Shown: positions 34,476-44,381 of the stretch, one piece after another | Numbering within the stretch: the first letter of the stretch is position 1 | How the letters are laid out: each line of letters starts with the position of its first letter | Assembly (NCBI RefSeq): GCF_002259755.1 | Contig: NZ_MWWY01000025.1 | Location: 62,001-126,000, forward strand | DNA from: Bifidobacterium hapali | GTDB lineage: Bacteria > Actinomycetota > Actinomycetes > Actinomycetales > Bifidobacteriaceae | DNA: 64,000 bases | Reading direction: 5' to 3' | The notes under the pieces: model-generated | Databases searched by the model: none | Told to the model about the DNA's origin: nothing | What the model saw: only the letters and a program-made list of their open reading frames with translations | Translations under genes and position numbers: made by a program

Positions 34476-35800
34476 GTTGCACGAACAGCCGCAAATCTGA
34501 CGATGCTATGAACAACCTTGTGAGCAATTGCTGCGATCTGCGTGACGAAACAGCAGGTCACAGTACGACGTTTGCTGATAGCACGGTTATGAACTATGCG
34601 ATTATCGCTATCATCGCTGCTGGTACAGGGCTTACGGTGATGTTCGATGGTGCGGCGTTGATTGCCGGAGTGATCACTATACCAGTTGCGCTGGTGATTG
34701 TTGCCGCTTGCGCACTGGCTGCGATTGCATACTGGCATCCTCTGATCAGCATATATGTGAATACGATGTTGTGGGTCGCCGCTTGTCTGGTGCCATTGTT
34801 GACTCATGGCGTGAATCTTATGGCAATACCAGTTGCGATTGCTAGCATGCTTGCGGCCCGTCACCACACGAGGCATAGTGCTATTGCCGTTACCGTGCAA
34901 ATGCTTGCGTGGACGGCAGGTGTTGTGATTGGCGTTTTGTCACCACCTGACACACCGTTAGCTGCTGGCGTGTTATTAGTACTTCCTGCAGCTGCGGTAG
35001 CGGGATTGCTAATGGCGTGGAAGCAGCGGCTTGATCGTGCGCAAGCTGTTGAACGCGAATTGCAGCAACGTCGTATTGCTATGCGTGAGCAGGAGCGACG
35101 TACGATCGCGGCTACGCGTATTCACGATCGTATTACTAATCGTCTGGCATACCTTATCTTGCGTATGGATAATGATCAGGCCCAATGGCATGACAGTCAG
35201 CCAGATTGCGTTGCGGTGCGTACAGAATTGGCTGATTTGTCTGGCGTTGTACAGGATGTGTTGGATGAGACTCGCGATGTTATCGGTATTCTCAACGGGT
35301 ATTGCTCGGTTCAAAATACTGCCGATGCTGCTGAGTCTTCCGCAGACAATGTTGATGATACTGCTGCTGGCGATCCGGCTGGTGAGACTGCCGTGATACG
35401 CGATCATCTTACTGACGTGTCGCGTAGACTCGAAGCACTCGGATTTACTGTTGACACTGCCCTTAACGGCATACTGCCACAGCAATATCGCATTGTTTCA
35501 GTCAATGCACTCCATGATCTCATTGATGAAGTCGGTAACAACATCGCCAAACATGCGCAACCTCACACGGTATGCGATATTCATCTTGATTTCGATGGCA
35601 CACAAGTGACCTTGACTTCGCATAATCAGGTTCGAGCTTTTTCTGATGCGCACGATGCGCACGTAGAGCAACGCAAGACTATGAGCATAGGCATGGGATT
35701 ACATACCAAAGCCGCGTTCATCCACCATCTCGGCGGTTCGCTACGTCATACGACGAGTGAAGGTATATGGCAGCTGCAAGCGCAAATTCCATGTGCGTGA
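34472..35800 (+). CDS. Sensor histidine kinase, NarL-partner type
   Basis: A 442-residue membrane histidine kinase. N-terminal hydrophobic helices span about residues 38-170, with short loops and no large sensor domain, as in bacitracin- or stress-sensing kinases. The dimerisation motif is EQERRTIAATRIHDRITNRL, giving the phosphorylated His as in HisKA_3; a weakly conserved ATPase domain follows (DEVGNNIAKHAQPH as N box). The ATG overlaps the response regulator stop (ATGA). An in-frame extension to 34007 is read out of frame from the regulator gene and is rejected. The G box region is poorly recognisable. Confidence 0.85.
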   Translation: MSCTNSRKSDDAMNNLVSNCCDLRDETAGHSTTFADSTVMNYAIIAIIAAGTGLTVMFDGAALIAGVITIPVALVIVAACALAAIAYWHPLISIYVNTMLWVAACLVPLLTHGVNLMAIPVAIASMLAARHHTRHSAIAVTVQMLAWTAGVVIGVLSPPDTPLAAGVLLVLPAAAVAGLLMAWKQRLDRAQAVERELQQRRIAMREQERRTIAATRIHDRITNRLAYLILRMDNDQAQWHDSQPDCVAVRTELADLSGVVQDVLDETRDVIGILNGYCSVQNTADAAESSADNVDDTAAGDPAGETAVIRDHLTDVSRRLEALGFTVDTALNGILPQQYRIVSVNALHDLIDEVGNNIAKHAQPHTVCDIHLDFDGTQVTLTSHNQVRAFSDAHDAHVEQRKTMSIGMGLHTKAAFIHHLGGSLRHTTSEGIWQLQAQIPCA

Positions 35801-35875
35801 ACGATTAAACATTTGTCTCATGTACATGGCTTTGTGTGATGCGCTCGCAGTCGCCGATTACTTCTCGCTAGTCAA

Positions 35876-37207
35876 TCACAGGTCAACGTGCTCCCACTGG
35901 CTTGGCAGCGGAATGTGACGTGTCCGGGTAACGCACGCAAGCACTAGCCCAATCATCGAACATACAACCACCACAATCATGACCGCGCGGAATCCGAGTC
36001 CGGGAGTTTGTAGCAGCCATCCGATGAACGCTGGCGTAAGCGCTGCAGGTATGCCAACGGTTGTCTCAAATACGGTAGAGACGCGCCCTTGCTTATCTTC
36101 GGGCGTGCGACCGTACATGAATCCAAGCTCACCTGCGTTCAGCGCGGGAAACAGTATCGTAGTCAATGACATGCATATCACGATCACGATATAAGAGGTC
36201 GTAAACAGCAGCGGAATCATAGCAACAGTCATCACCGCAAATGTCACTATGATGATTATTCCGGTAGGAATATGGTCGACCAACCATCCTGCAGCCAGCG
36301 ATCCTGCAAGCGCAGCAATACCGGTAACGGTACCGACCAGTCCGATAAGAACAGCATCCGTGCCGCGAGCAGCAAGCATAATCTGCACGCCGACGATACT
36401 GCCGATACAAGCGATATTAATAATTGCACCTTGTATGATAGCCGCCAGAATAGTAGGACGAGTTAACGTCCACTGCCATCCTTCAATAAACTGGGTGAAG
36501 AACGATGGCTGACGATCGGCCGTTGCATCATCTGCGATGTCGGTGCTATCACCATGATCGGCCGTGCGCACAGTAGTCCGCTTCGGCAGTCGTATCGCTG
36601 TGATTGCCGCAATACCATACAGGACTGCTGACGCGAGGAATGGCATCCATCGGGCGAGCTGGTAGAGAAACCCACCAAGTACGCCACCGAAGAGTTCCAC
36701 GCACGATTCTCGTGCTTCGCGTATCGCTTGTGCTGTTGCAAACCGATCCATTGGCACGATCGATTTGAGTATGGCATCGTTAGATGGTCCCAATAATCCA
36801 TGCATGACTGCGAATAAGACGACAAACACAGCAAATATAACTGTAGTCATCGTGTTGGTGGTAAGCAGTCCTGTTGCAATAGTAGATAATCCCAACCCGA
36901 TCACACCTAGTGCAATCATCAGCAGACGCCGATCATGCCGGTCAGCAATCGCTCCACCAAACGACATGAGGATGAGCTCAATCGTTGACGACAGCGTAAC
37001 GAGCAGACCAGCAACGAACGGTGAACCGGAAAGTGCTAGGGCGATAAGTGGAATAGTGAACGTGAACAAACTGACCGCGCACACGTCGGTAGTGTCAGCG
37101 GCAAACCAGTTACGGTAATCACGACACTGCCATAATGAGCGTGGCTGTGTTGAATGTGCGATTGATTGATCTTGATCTGTTGTATACGAAGGATTACTAG
37201 CGTTCAT
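35876..37207 (-). CDS. MFS transporter, probable drug efflux type
   Basis: A 443-residue major facilitator with about 12 hydrophobic segments. Recognisable are the start of the first helix (FAADTTDVCAVSLFTFTIPL), the loop 2-3 motif with GAIADRHDRRLLM (a form of GxxxDRxGRR), and the long central loop (about residues 205-235) dividing the two halves. It resembles the MdtH/enterobactin-exporter-like group of exporters; the substrate is unknown. I use the ATG at 37207; a TTG five codons earlier is possible. The imperfect palindrome at 37226-37318 lies just upstream and may regulate it. Confidence 0.85.
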   Translation of the reverse strand: MNASNPSYTTDQDQSIAHSTQPRSLWQCRDYRNWFAADTTDVCAVSLFTFTIPLIALALSGSPFVAGLLVTLSSTIELILMSFGGAIADRHDRRLLMIALGVIGLGLSTIATGLLTTNTMTTVIFAVFVVLFAVMHGLLGPSNDAILKSIVPMDRFATAQAIREARESCVELFGGVLGGFLYQLARWMPFLASAVLYGIAAITAIRLPKRTTVRTADHGDSTDIADDATADRQPSFFTQFIEGWQWTLTRPTILAAIIQGAIINIACIGSIVGVQIMLAARGTDAVLIGLVGTVTGIAALAGSLAAGWLVDHIPTGIIIIVTFAVMTVAMIPLLFTTSYIVIVICMSLTTILFPALNAGELGFMYGRTPEDKQGRVSTVFETTVGIPAALTPAFIGWLLQTPGLGFRAVMIVVVVCSMIGLVLACVTRTRHIPLPSQWEHVDL

Positions 37208-37225
37208 GATGACTCGTTTCAATAC

Positions 37226-37318
37226 GATTCAGCACAATCAAACCTTCAGCAAGCACACTACATAAATGGCATAAAAATTCTTACTATGTACTTGCTGCTA
37301 CGAGGATTGTGCAGAATC
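37226..37318. promoter_or_regulatory. Long imperfect palindrome upstream of the MFS gene
   Basis: GATTCAGCACAATC (37226-37239) pairs with GATTGTGCAGAATC (37305-37318) with one mismatch, and within it AGCAAG/CTTGCT and TACATA/TATGTA pair again. Together they give a 93-base interrupted hairpin starting 18 bases before the MFS ATG. Either an operator region or a leader RNA structure of the MFS gene. Confidence 0.4.
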
Positions 37319-37744
37319 ACATACGTGGAATATGTGCATAACAATGTGTTACGACCGCAGTATGCACGGGACGCAACAATGACAATGGATAGGCGAGATG
37401 TTCAACCAATCCAATTAATCGTATGCAAACGATTCCACCACGATGAACATAAACGATCCTTGTTTACGGTATGAGCCACGACACCTGAAGCCACATCACT
37501 ATGTTCAACAGATATGTCCAACAGAAGCATCGTCGCTACTACTGTTCTTAACTATTATTCGCTAATCACTATAACATGAGTATTCACCACAACACGCGCA
37601 CAACGCTTAATACATAGCGCGTCAATACAACGTACATACAAGTAAACCTATGAATACAACGCCCAGAATGTAGGACACGACAAGCATTTTGGCTAGTAAG
37701 TAGCTTAGAGTAACGCATGATCGACCGTCAACAAAGGGAGGATC
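37319..37744. other. Gene-free region between MFS and trp genes
   Basis: An AT-rich stretch of 426 bases with no protein-like frame, tRNA or clear T-box or leader-peptide pattern with tandem Trp codons. It must contain the promoter for trpCB. The GGGAGG site at 37736-37741 is its ribosome site. Confidence 0.5.
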
Positions 37745-39832
37745 ATGTCGATTTTGGACGAACTGGTGGCGGGCGCACTGGAAGACCAGCAAACCCGCGA
37801 ACGCACCGTATCGCTAGAGGATGTGAAAAAAGCCGCACTAGCGGCTCAAGCCCCGATCGACGCTTGTGCGTGGCTCAAGCGCGCTGACGGTATCCCAGTA
37901 ATTGCAGAAATAAAACGCGCCTCGCCGTCCAAAGGCCATTTGAGTGACATTCCTGACCCAGCCGCACTCGCTCGCGAATACGAAAAAGGCGGTGCAAGCG
38001 CTATTTCAGTACTCACCGAAGGTCGACGATTCCTTGGCAGTCTCGAAGATTTCGACAAGGTTCGTGCCGCCGTACATATCCCATTGCTCCGCAAAGACTT
38101 CATCGTCACCGACTACCAGATTTGGGAAGCACGCGCACACGGTGCTGATATCGTACTGCTCATCGTTGCAGCATTAGACGATACCAAACTCAAGCATCTG
38201 CTTGACCTTGCACACGAACTGAACATGACCGTACTCGTAGAAACCCACACCCGCGAGGAAATCGAACGCGCTCGCAAAGCTGGGGCTAAAGTAATCGGCA
38301 TCAACGCACGCAACCTGAAGAATCTCAAGGTGGACGTGAATAAATACAATGAGTTGGCCGCCGATCTACCTGATGACGTTATTAAGGTGGCAGAGTCCGG
38401 CGTCTTTGGTGCGACCGAGGTTGAAGACTATGGTCGAGCCGGTGCGGACGCAGTGCTGGTAGGCGAGGGCGTTGCCACGGCTGATGATCATGAACTTGCA
38501 GTAGAACGACTAGTAAAGGCAGGAGCACAAGTGAAAGCATCCGAAACCACCCCGTTAAGTGAGCATCAAGGACCGTACTGGGGTCAGTTCGGCGGCCGCT
38601 ATGTGCCTGAGGCTCTGATCACCGCGTTGGATGAACTTGAACGCGTGTACAACGAAGCCAAAGCTGATCCCGAGTTCCACAAGGAATTCATGACCTTGCA
38701 GCAGCGATACGTTGGTCGTCCAAGCCCATTGACTGAAGCGCCACGTTTCGCGCAGCTTGTCAAAGACAAAACTGGCCTTGACGCTCGTATTTTCTTGAAG
38801 CGCGAGGATCTTAACCACACGGGTGCGCACAAGATCAACAATGCGCTCGGCCAAGCTCTACTGGTCAAGCGCATGGGCAAGACTCGTGTGATCGCTGAAA
38901 CTGGTGCTGGCCAGCATGGCGTGGCTACCGCAACAGTGTGCGCAATGCTTGGCCTCAAGTGCCGCATCTATATGGGTCAGATCGACGCGCGACGCCAAGC
39001 CCTTAACGTGGCGCGTATGCGCATGCTCGGCGCTGAAGTAGTTGAAGTTACGCTCGGTGACAAGATTTTGAAGGATGCTATTAACGAGGCTCTGCGTGAT
39101 TGGGTAACCAATGTTAAAGACACGCATTACCTGCTCGGTACTGTTGCTGGTCCGCACCCATTCCCTGCAATGGTGCGTGACTTCCAGAAGATTATCGGTG
39201 AGGAAGCCAAGCAACAGCTGCAAGACTGGTATGGCATTGACCATCCGGACGCAGTATGCGCTTGCGTCGGTGGTGGTTCAAATGCTATCGGCGTAATGAA
39301 CGCGTTCCTTGACGACGAACGCGTCAACCTCTACGGATATGAAGCTGGTGGAAACGGTCCTGAATCAGGTAAACATGCCATTCGATTCGCTCCCGGTACC
39401 GGTCAGCTTGGTATGTTCCAAGGTGCGAAGAGTTATCTGCTCGAAACTGATGAGGGCCAGACGCTTGATACGTATTCTATTTCCGCAGGTCTTGACTACG
39501 CTTCGGTAGGCCCAGAGCACGCGTGGCTGAAGGATATTGGCCGTGTGAACTACAGCTGGGCTACCGACGAAGAGGCGATGAACGCATTCCGTGATCTGAG
39601 CCAAACTGAAGGCATTATTCCTGCCATCGAAAGTTCACACGCGGTTGCGGGTGCGTACAAGGCTGCTGCTGATCTCAAAGCTAAGGGATACGACAAAGCA
39701 GTAATGATCATTAACATTTCTGGCCGCGGTGACAAGGATATGGCTACAGCCGGCAAGTGGTTCGGTTATTTGACTGACGATCAAGCTAAGGCTCTTGATG
39801 TGACTGGCGCACACGGCAATACCGTGGCGTGA
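37745..39832 (+). CDS. trpCB: Fused indole-3-glycerol phosphate synthase / tryptophan synthase beta chain
   Basis: Two tryptophan-pathway enzymes on one chain of 695 residues. Residues 1-262 are Trp[42 protein letters not shown] and VAESGVF. After a short linker with [13 protein letters not shown], residues from about 272 onward are Trp[13 protein letters not shown], the PLP-binding Lys363 in [24 protein letters not shown] and [10 protein letters not shown]. Such fusions are known in bifidobacteria. Between them the two enzymes bracket TrpA, which follows 44 bases downstream and whose indole product is channelled to TrpB. The other trp genes (trpE, D, F) are not in the window. Confidence 0.96.
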   Translation: MSILDELVAGALEDQQTRERTVSLEDVKKAALAAQAPIDACAWLKRADGIPVIAEIKRASPSKGHLSDIPDPAALAREYEKGGASAISVLTEGRRFLGSLEDFDKVRAAVHIPLLRKDFIVTDYQIWEARAHGADIVLLIVAALDDTKLKHLLDLAHELNMTVLVETHTREEIERARKAGAKVIGINARNLKNLKVDVNKYNELAADLPDDVIKVAESGVFGATEVEDYGRAGADAVLVGEGVATADDHELAVERLVKAGAQVKASETTPLSEHQGPYWGQFGGRYVPEALITALDELERVYNEAKADPEFHKEFMTLQQRYVGRPSPLTEAPRFAQLVKDKTGLDARIFLKREDLNHTGAHKINNALGQALLVKRMGKTRVIAETGAGQHGVATATVCAMLGLKCRIYMGQIDARRQALNVARMRMLGAEVVEVTLGDKILKDAINEALRDWVTNVKDTHYLLGTVAGPHPFPAMVRDFQKIIGEEAKQQLQDWYGIDHPDAVCACVGGGSNAIGVMNAFLDDERVNLYGYEAGGNGPESGKHAIRFAPGTGQLGMFQGAKSYLLETDEGQTLDTYSISAGLDYASVGPEHAWLKDIGRVNYSWATDEEAMNAFRDLSQTEGIIPAIESSHAVAGAYKAAADLKAKGYDKAVMIINISGRGDKDMATAGKWFGYLTDDQAKALDVTGAHGNTVA

Positions 39833-39876
39833 CTATCGGCATCTGTAAAGAAATGTGAGTAGGAGAACAATACATC

Positions 39877-40746
39877 ATGACCAATACCGTAACAACACCG
39901 TCCGGTCAGCCGCTTGGCATCAGCCACAAGCCTAGCCAAACAGAAGCAATGTTCGCCACGTTCAAAGCAGCGAACAAGCCTGCATTCATTGGATACTTGC
40001 CGTACGGGTTCCCTAACCCTGACATCTCGCTTGATGCATTCAAAACGATGGTCGAGCACGGTGTTGACGCTGTAGAAATCGGCTTACCATACTCTGACCC
40101 GGTTATGGACGGTCCGGTTATTCAGGCTGCTTCGTCCATTGCACTCAAGAATGGTGAAACCATTAAGCGTGTGTTTGAAGCGGTAGAAACCGTAGCGAAT
40201 GCAGGCGGTGTACCGCTGGTGATGAGCTACTGGAATCTTATTTACCATTATGGCGTGGAACGATTCGCTACCGATTTTGAAAACGCTGGTGGCGCTGGAC
40301 TTATCACTCCTGATCTCATCCCGGATGAAGCAGGGGAGTGGATTGAGGCTTCCGACCGTCATGGCCTCGACCGTATTTTCCTTGTCTCTCCAGATTCGGC
40401 CGATGAACGACTGCAAACCGTAGCTCGCAATGCGCGCGGATTTGTCTACGCTGCCGCTCGCATGGGTGTTACCGGTGAACGCGCACAGCTGGATGCGTCG
40501 CCTGAACTGCTGGTGGAACGTACCCGCAAGGCAGGCGCGCAGAATGTTTGCGTCGGCATCGGCGTGTCTACGCCGGAGCAAGGTGCAAAGGTAGGCGCAT
40601 ATGCGGACGGCGTAATCGTCGGTTCTGCACTGGTTCATACGCTGCTGAACGAGGACAACAAAACTGCGAAAGATCCCGCCGAAGCACTCAAGGATCTGGC
40701 AGCTAAAGCGGAGTCCCTCGCCGACGGCATCCATAACGCGCGTTAA
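39877..40746 (+). CDS. trpA: Tryptophan synthase alpha chain
   Basis: Cleaves indole-3-glycerol phosphate to indole and glyceraldehyde 3-phosphate and passes indole to TrpB. 289 residues, TIM barrel; the catalytic Glu is in VEIGLPYSDPVMDGP and the second catalytic Asp near YLPYGFPNPD. PDLIPDEAGEW and VCVGIGVSTPEQ mark the phosphate-binding end. Start MTNTVTTPSG has AGGAG upstream. About 40 residues of N-terminal extension compared with the shortest family members. lgt begins immediately after the stop. Confidence 0.95.
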   Translation: MTNTVTTPSGQPLGISHKPSQTEAMFATFKAANKPAFIGYLPYGFPNPDISLDAFKTMVEHGVDAVEIGLPYSDPVMDGPVIQAASSIALKNGETIKRVFEAVETVANAGGVPLVMSYWNLIYHYGVERFATDFENAGGAGLITPDLIPDEAGEWIEASDRHGLDRIFLVSPDSADERLQTVARNARGFVYAAARMGVTGERAQLDASPELLVERTRKAGAQNVCVGIGVSTPEQGAKVGAYADGVIVGSALVHTLLNEDNKTAKDPAEALKDLAAKAESLADGIHNAR

Positions 40747-40747
40747 T

Positions 40748-41728
40748 GTGAATCCTATGAACTTGGCTTACATTCCATCACCGACGTTCTCATACTTCCA
40801 AATCGGACCGGTGACCATTCGCATGTACGCGATCTGCATTCTGATCGGTATCTGTGTCGCCGTGGCGATCCTCACGAAACGTTGGAAGCGACTCGGCGGC
40901 ACATTCGATCAAGTGCTAGATACTACGCTGGTTGCCGTGCCGAGCGGTCTTGTTGGCGCCCGTTTATATCACTGCATTACCACGCCTGATCAGTACTTTC
41001 CTCCAACCGGATCTTTGATCAATATTCTCAAAGTATGGGAAGGTGGCATGGCGATTTTCGGCGGTATTTCCGTCGGCGCGTTGGCCGCATTCTTATGGTG
41101 CCGACACAAGCGTTATCCGTTTGCACTGTTAGCTGATTCAATCGCGCCAGCACTTATGGTTGCGCAAGCAATTGGACGTCTCGGCAACTGGTTTAATCAG
41201 GAGCTGTACGGCGCACCAACCACCTTACCGTGGGGCTTGAAACTCAACGATGCAGACGCAATCGGCAAGACTGAAATCTGCTACAACGGTCAAGCATGCC
41301 CAACTGGCACACTGTTTCATCCGACCTTCCTATACGAGATGATCTGGAACCTCATCGGTGCAGCGATTATCGTATGGCTCGGACACAAGCTGTGGGGCGT
41401 ACTCAAAGCTGGACAACAGTTTGCAATGTACTTGATGTGGTACGGCTTAGGTCGTACGTGGATTGAGATGATCCGTATCAATTATTCGACGATTATTCTC
41501 GGTTTGCGTATCAACGTGTGGACTGCAATTCTGTGTTTCCTGCTCGGCTGCATTCTCTTTGTCGTATTGTGGCGTTTTGGCAGTGATACTCGCAAACTGT
41601 CTGAAAATCTCGTGGCAGTTACTGCTGATGAACTTGAACGGCAGTCGATCGCTGAAGGACGTTCTCACGAGCAGAACGATCAGAACAATCAAAATGTTCA
41701 GCCTCGTGAACCTGACATTCGCAATTAA
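40748..41728 (+). CDS. lgt: Prolipoprotein diacylglyceryl transferase
   Basis: Membrane enzyme that attaches diacylglycerol to the lipobox Cys of prelipoproteins. About seven hydrophobic segments; the signature is GRLGNWFNQELYG, together with VWEGGMAIFGG and the later GRTWIEMIRIN. The His seen in the WEGG-x-x-x-H-GG region of E. coli and Bacillus enzymes is Phe here, as in various actinobacteria. The C-terminus is a Glu/Gln/Asn-rich tail. The start is either the GTG one base after the trpA stop or the ATG at 40757, so it is probably translationally coupled to trpA. Confidence 0.93.
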   Translation: MNPMNLAYIPSPTFSYFQIGPVTIRMYAICILIGICVAVAILTKRWKRLGGTFDQVLDTTLVAVPSGLVGARLYHCITTPDQYFPPTGSLINILKVWEGGMAIFGGISVGALAAFLWCRHKRYPFALLADSIAPALMVAQAIGRLGNWFNQELYGAPTTLPWGLKLNDADAIGKTEICYNGQACPTGTLFHPTFLYEMIWNLIGAAIIVWLGHKLWGVLKAGQQFAMYLMWYGLGRTWIEMIRINYSTIILGLRINVWTAILCFLLGCILFVVLWRFGSDTRKLSENLVAVTADELERQSIAEGRSHEQNDQNNQNVQPREPDIRN

Positions 41729-41749
41729 ACAAACAATCGGTAAATAACT

Positions 41750-41783
41750 GCGACGGGCGTGACTTCGTGCCTACGCTCGTCGC
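41750..41783 (+). terminator. Hairpin between lgt and rpe
   Basis: GCGACGGGCG (41750-41759) and CGCTCGTCGC (41774-41783) form a 10-bp stem with one G-U pair in the RNA, 14-base loop. Followed by TTAG, not a T-run. It ends just before rpe, so it could be a terminator or a leader structure. Confidence 0.4.
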
Positions 41784-41806
41784 TTAGACTACATAGAATG
41801 GCAGTC

Positions 41807-42472
41807 ATGACAATTCAAATCGCACCTAGCATCCTGTCCGCCGATTTCTGCAACCTTGAGCGTGATCTCAAGGCTATTGCCAACGCTGATCTTGTACACG
41901 TTGATGTAATGGACCATCATTTTGTTCCAAACCTAACGCTTGGCGAGCCGATCGTCGGCCGTATTTGCCAAGTCACCGATCTGCCGGTTGACGTGCACCT
42001 GATGATCGAAGACCCGGATCGTTGGGCTCCTGAATATGCCAAGCTCGGCGCTGCTTCTGTTTCCTTCCACATGGGTGCCACGCACGCGCCAGTGCGCCTT
42101 GCTCGTCAGCTGCGCGATATGGGTTGCAAGGCTTGCTTTGCGGTTCGTCCGGCTGAACCTGTTGAACCGATTTTCGATATTCTCGATGAGTTTGACATGA
42201 TTCTTGTCATGACTGTTGAGCCTGGTTTTGGCGGCCAGAAGTTCCTTGACAACCAGATGGCCAAGGTACGTCGTCTACGCGATGAAATCACCCGCCGCGG
42301 CCTGAACACTCACATTCAGGTTGATGGTGGTGTCAGCCCTAAGACTGCTCACATTGTAGCCGAGGCTGGTGCTGATGTGCTCGTAGCTGGTTCTGCAGTA
42401 TACGGTGCTGAAAACCCGGCACAAGCTATTGACGACATCCGCGATAAGGCTGAGGCTGCATTCCGCGCCTGA
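41807..42472 (+). CDS. rpe: Ribulose-phosphate 3-epimerase
   Basis: Interconverts ribulose 5-phosphate and xylulose 5-phosphate; in bifidobacteria xylulose 5-phosphate is the substrate of phosphoketolase. 221 residues, TIM barrel: [10 protein letters not shown], the metal site [26 protein letters not shown] and the second metal Asp in VDGGVSP. Start MTIQIAPS at 41807; an ATG three codons earlier and a frame to 41759 are alternatives. Confidence 0.95.
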   Translation: MTIQIAPSILSADFCNLERDLKAIANADLVHVDVMDHHFVPNLTLGEPIVGRICQVTDLPVDVHLMIEDPDRWAPEYAKLGAASVSFHMGATHAPVRLARQLRDMGCKACFAVRPAEPVEPIFDILDEFDMILVMTVEPGFGGQKFLDNQMAKVRRLRDEITRRGLNTHIQVDGGVSPKTAHIVAEAGADVLVAGSAVYGAENPAQAIDDIRDKAEAAFRA

Positions 42473-42518
42473 CAAACCCCGTGAATACGGTACGAGCATA
42501 CGTAAAGGTATACGCATC

Positions 42519-42782
42519 ATGAAGACTTTTGAATCGCTGTTCGCTGAGTTAAGCGAAAAGGCAGCTACGAAGCAAGCTGGTTCACTTACTGTAGATGAGC
42601 TTGCTAAAGGTACCCACTTCATCGGCAAGAAGATTGTTGAGGAAGCAGGGGAGACTTGGATTGCAGCCGAGTATGAGGGCGCTGAGCGCACTGCTGAAGA
42701 AATGAGCCAACTCATTTACCATCTGCAGGTCATGATGATCGATCGTGGCATCACGCTTGAGGACATCTACAAAAACCTGTAA
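42519..42782 (+). CDS. hisE: Phosphoribosyl-ATP pyrophosphatase
   Basis: Second step of histidine synthesis, hydrolysing phosphoribosyl-ATP to phosphoribosyl-AMP. 87 residues, all-alpha MazG-like fold: [34 protein letters not shown] with the acidic metal-binding residues, and [14 protein letters not shown]. The frame is open to 42405 inside rpe but the family starts at MKTFESLF. hisG, which makes its substrate, follows. Confidence 0.95.
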   Translation: MKTFESLFAELSEKAATKQAGSLTVDELAKGTHFIGKKIVEEAGETWIAAEYEGAERTAEEMSQLIYHLQVMMIDRGITLEDIYKNL

Positions 42783-42874
42783 TTGATTGTCACTATCACC
42801 ATGTGCCGCCTATATAACGCTAACCGGTAATAACCTTCCGCAATTCGGCGGCGCATGAGGGGAGAGGAAACCAT

Positions 42875-43726
42875 ATGTTACGTATCGCTGTACCCAATAA
42901 AGGCATGCTGTCTGAGCCGGCTTGGAACATGCTTGCAGAAGCCGGATATCGTTTACGTTCCAACCCACGACAGCTTGTCGTTGAGGATCCGGATAACGAC
43001 ATTGAACTGTTCTATCTGCGTCCACTCGATATTGCCGTATATGTTGGCCGTGGCACGATTGATGTCGGTATCACCGGCCATGATCTGCTCCTCAATTCGG
43101 GTACAGAAGCTAAAGAGCATATGGAGCTCGGCTTCGGCGCGTCAACATTCCGTTTTGCTGCGCCGAATGACTCTCCCATTAGCACACTCGAAGATATTCG
43201 TGGCAAGCGAGTGGCAACCTCGTTTGACAAGATTGTTCACGATTACCTAGCCGAGCACAATATTGAAGCAGAGACAATTCACCTCGATGGTGCCGTAGAA
43301 TCCTCGGTACAGCTTGGCGTAGCTGATCTCATTGCTGATGTGGTATCGACTGGTACCACATTGCGCAACGCAGGTTTGCGTATTTTCGCTGATCCGATTC
43401 TGCACTCTCAGGCCGTGCTGATTCGTTCTCCTCGCCTTGATGAGCATGATGATCGACTGGTGAAGTTCTCCCGTCGCCTGCAAGGTGTGCTCACTGCGCA
43501 ACGGTATGTGCTTATGGATTACGATATTCCGGTTGCTAAGGTTGCGGCAGCAGTGGATGTTACGCCAGGCTTTGAAAGCCCGACAATTTCTCCGTTGCAC
43601 GACAAGCAGTGGAATGCAGTACGTGTTATGGTGCCTAAAGCCAAAGTCAATCAACTCATGGACCAGCTGTACGAAGTCGGTGCACGCGGCATTATTGTAA
43701 CCGCCTTGCAAGCTTCGAGAATGTAG
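42875..43726 (+). CDS. hisG: ATP phosphoribosyltransferase, long form
   Basis: First, committed step of histidine synthesis; joins ATP and PRPP. 283 residues, with the C-terminal regulatory domain that binds histidine (long, HisZ-independent form). Visible are [25 protein letters not shown], the PRPP-binding [14 protein letters not shown] and the C-terminal [22 protein letters not shown] ribosome site. With hisE it forms a small cluster; the other his genes lie elsewhere. Confidence 0.95.
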   Translation: MLRIAVPNKGMLSEPAWNMLAEAGYRLRSNPRQLVVEDPDNDIELFYLRPLDIAVYVGRGTIDVGITGHDLLLNSGTEAKEHMELGFGASTFRFAAPNDSPISTLEDIRGKRVATSFDKIVHDYLAEHNIEAETIHLDGAVESSVQLGVADLIADVVSTGTTLRNAGLRIFADPILHSQAVLIRSPRLDEHDDRLVKFSRRLQGVLTAQRYVLMDYDIPVAKVAAAVDVTPGFESPTISPLHDKQWNAVRVMVPKAKVNQLMDQLYEVGARGIIVTALQASRM

Positions 43727-43739
43727 TTTCACTGATCAC

Positions 43740-44378
43740 ATGGATTTCAAACGCAAGTTCAGTAAGAAGTACAGTCCGGAAGCGCGTGACATTTTTCTGA
43801 CCGTGCCAAACATGATCAGTTTGTTACGCATTATCTCCATTCCGATCATTGCTGGGTTAGTGTCTCATCATCACATGATCGAGGCACTGATTGTGCTCGC
43901 AATTTCCGCAATTTCGGATGGCGTTGACGGTATTCTCGCGCGACTGCTGAATCAAGTAAGCAAAGTCGGTCAGATTCTCGATCCAATAGCTGATCGTTTA
44001 CTGATTCTCTGTAGCGTTCTCGCGCTTGGTATTGCTGGCATTATTCCGTGGTGGATGATTATCATCGTCGGACTGCGTGATCTTATGATGGGCATCGAGG
44101 TATTGTGGCTTGCTCAGCATGATTATGGTCCTTTGCCCGTGAATTTTGTTGGTAAAGCCGGCACAGCGATGCTCATGATTTCCATTACTGCACTGATTTT
44201 CTGCGATATTTGGGTAAATCCACTTGTCGACCTGTTGCATTTAGCAGCATTGGCTGCTGGCATTTGGGGTATTGGCTTATATTGGCTCGCCGGATATATT
44301 TATCTACGTCAGGGAATCAGTCTGATACGCTCCGACGGTTCATATGGCATGCGCACAACAGATGGCGAGGCCGCATAG
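43740..44378 (+). CDS. pgsA: CDP-alcohol phosphatidyltransferase (PgsA-like)
   Basis: Membrane enzyme transferring a phosphatidyl group from CDP-diacylglycerol, most likely to glycerol phosphate. 212 residues and about five membrane segments. The catalytic motif SDGVDGILARLLNQVSKVGQ-ILDPIADRL (split here) keeps all Asp residues of D-x2-D-G-x2-A-R-x8-G-x3-D-x3-D. First gene of a conserved actinobacterial cluster that continues with two DUF881 genes, sbp, an FHA gene and a MerR gene. Substrate not proven, so the symbol is tentative. Confidence 0.8.
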   Translation: MDFKRKFSKKYSPEARDIFLTVPNMISLLRIISIPIIAGLVSHHHMIEALIVLAISAISDGVDGILARLLNQVSKVGQILDPIADRLLILCSVLALGIAGIIPWWMIIIVGLRDLMMGIEVLWLAQHDYGPLPVNFVGKAGTAMLMISITALIFCDIWVNPLVDLLHLAALAAGIWGIGLYWLAGYIYLRQGISLIRSDGSYGMRTTDGEAA

Positions 44379-44381
44379 TTG

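Noticed and set aside
37319..37744. A tryptophan attenuator or T-box upstream of trpCB
   Set aside because: No leader peptide with clustered Trp codons, no T-box core motif and no terminator/antiterminator pair was seen.
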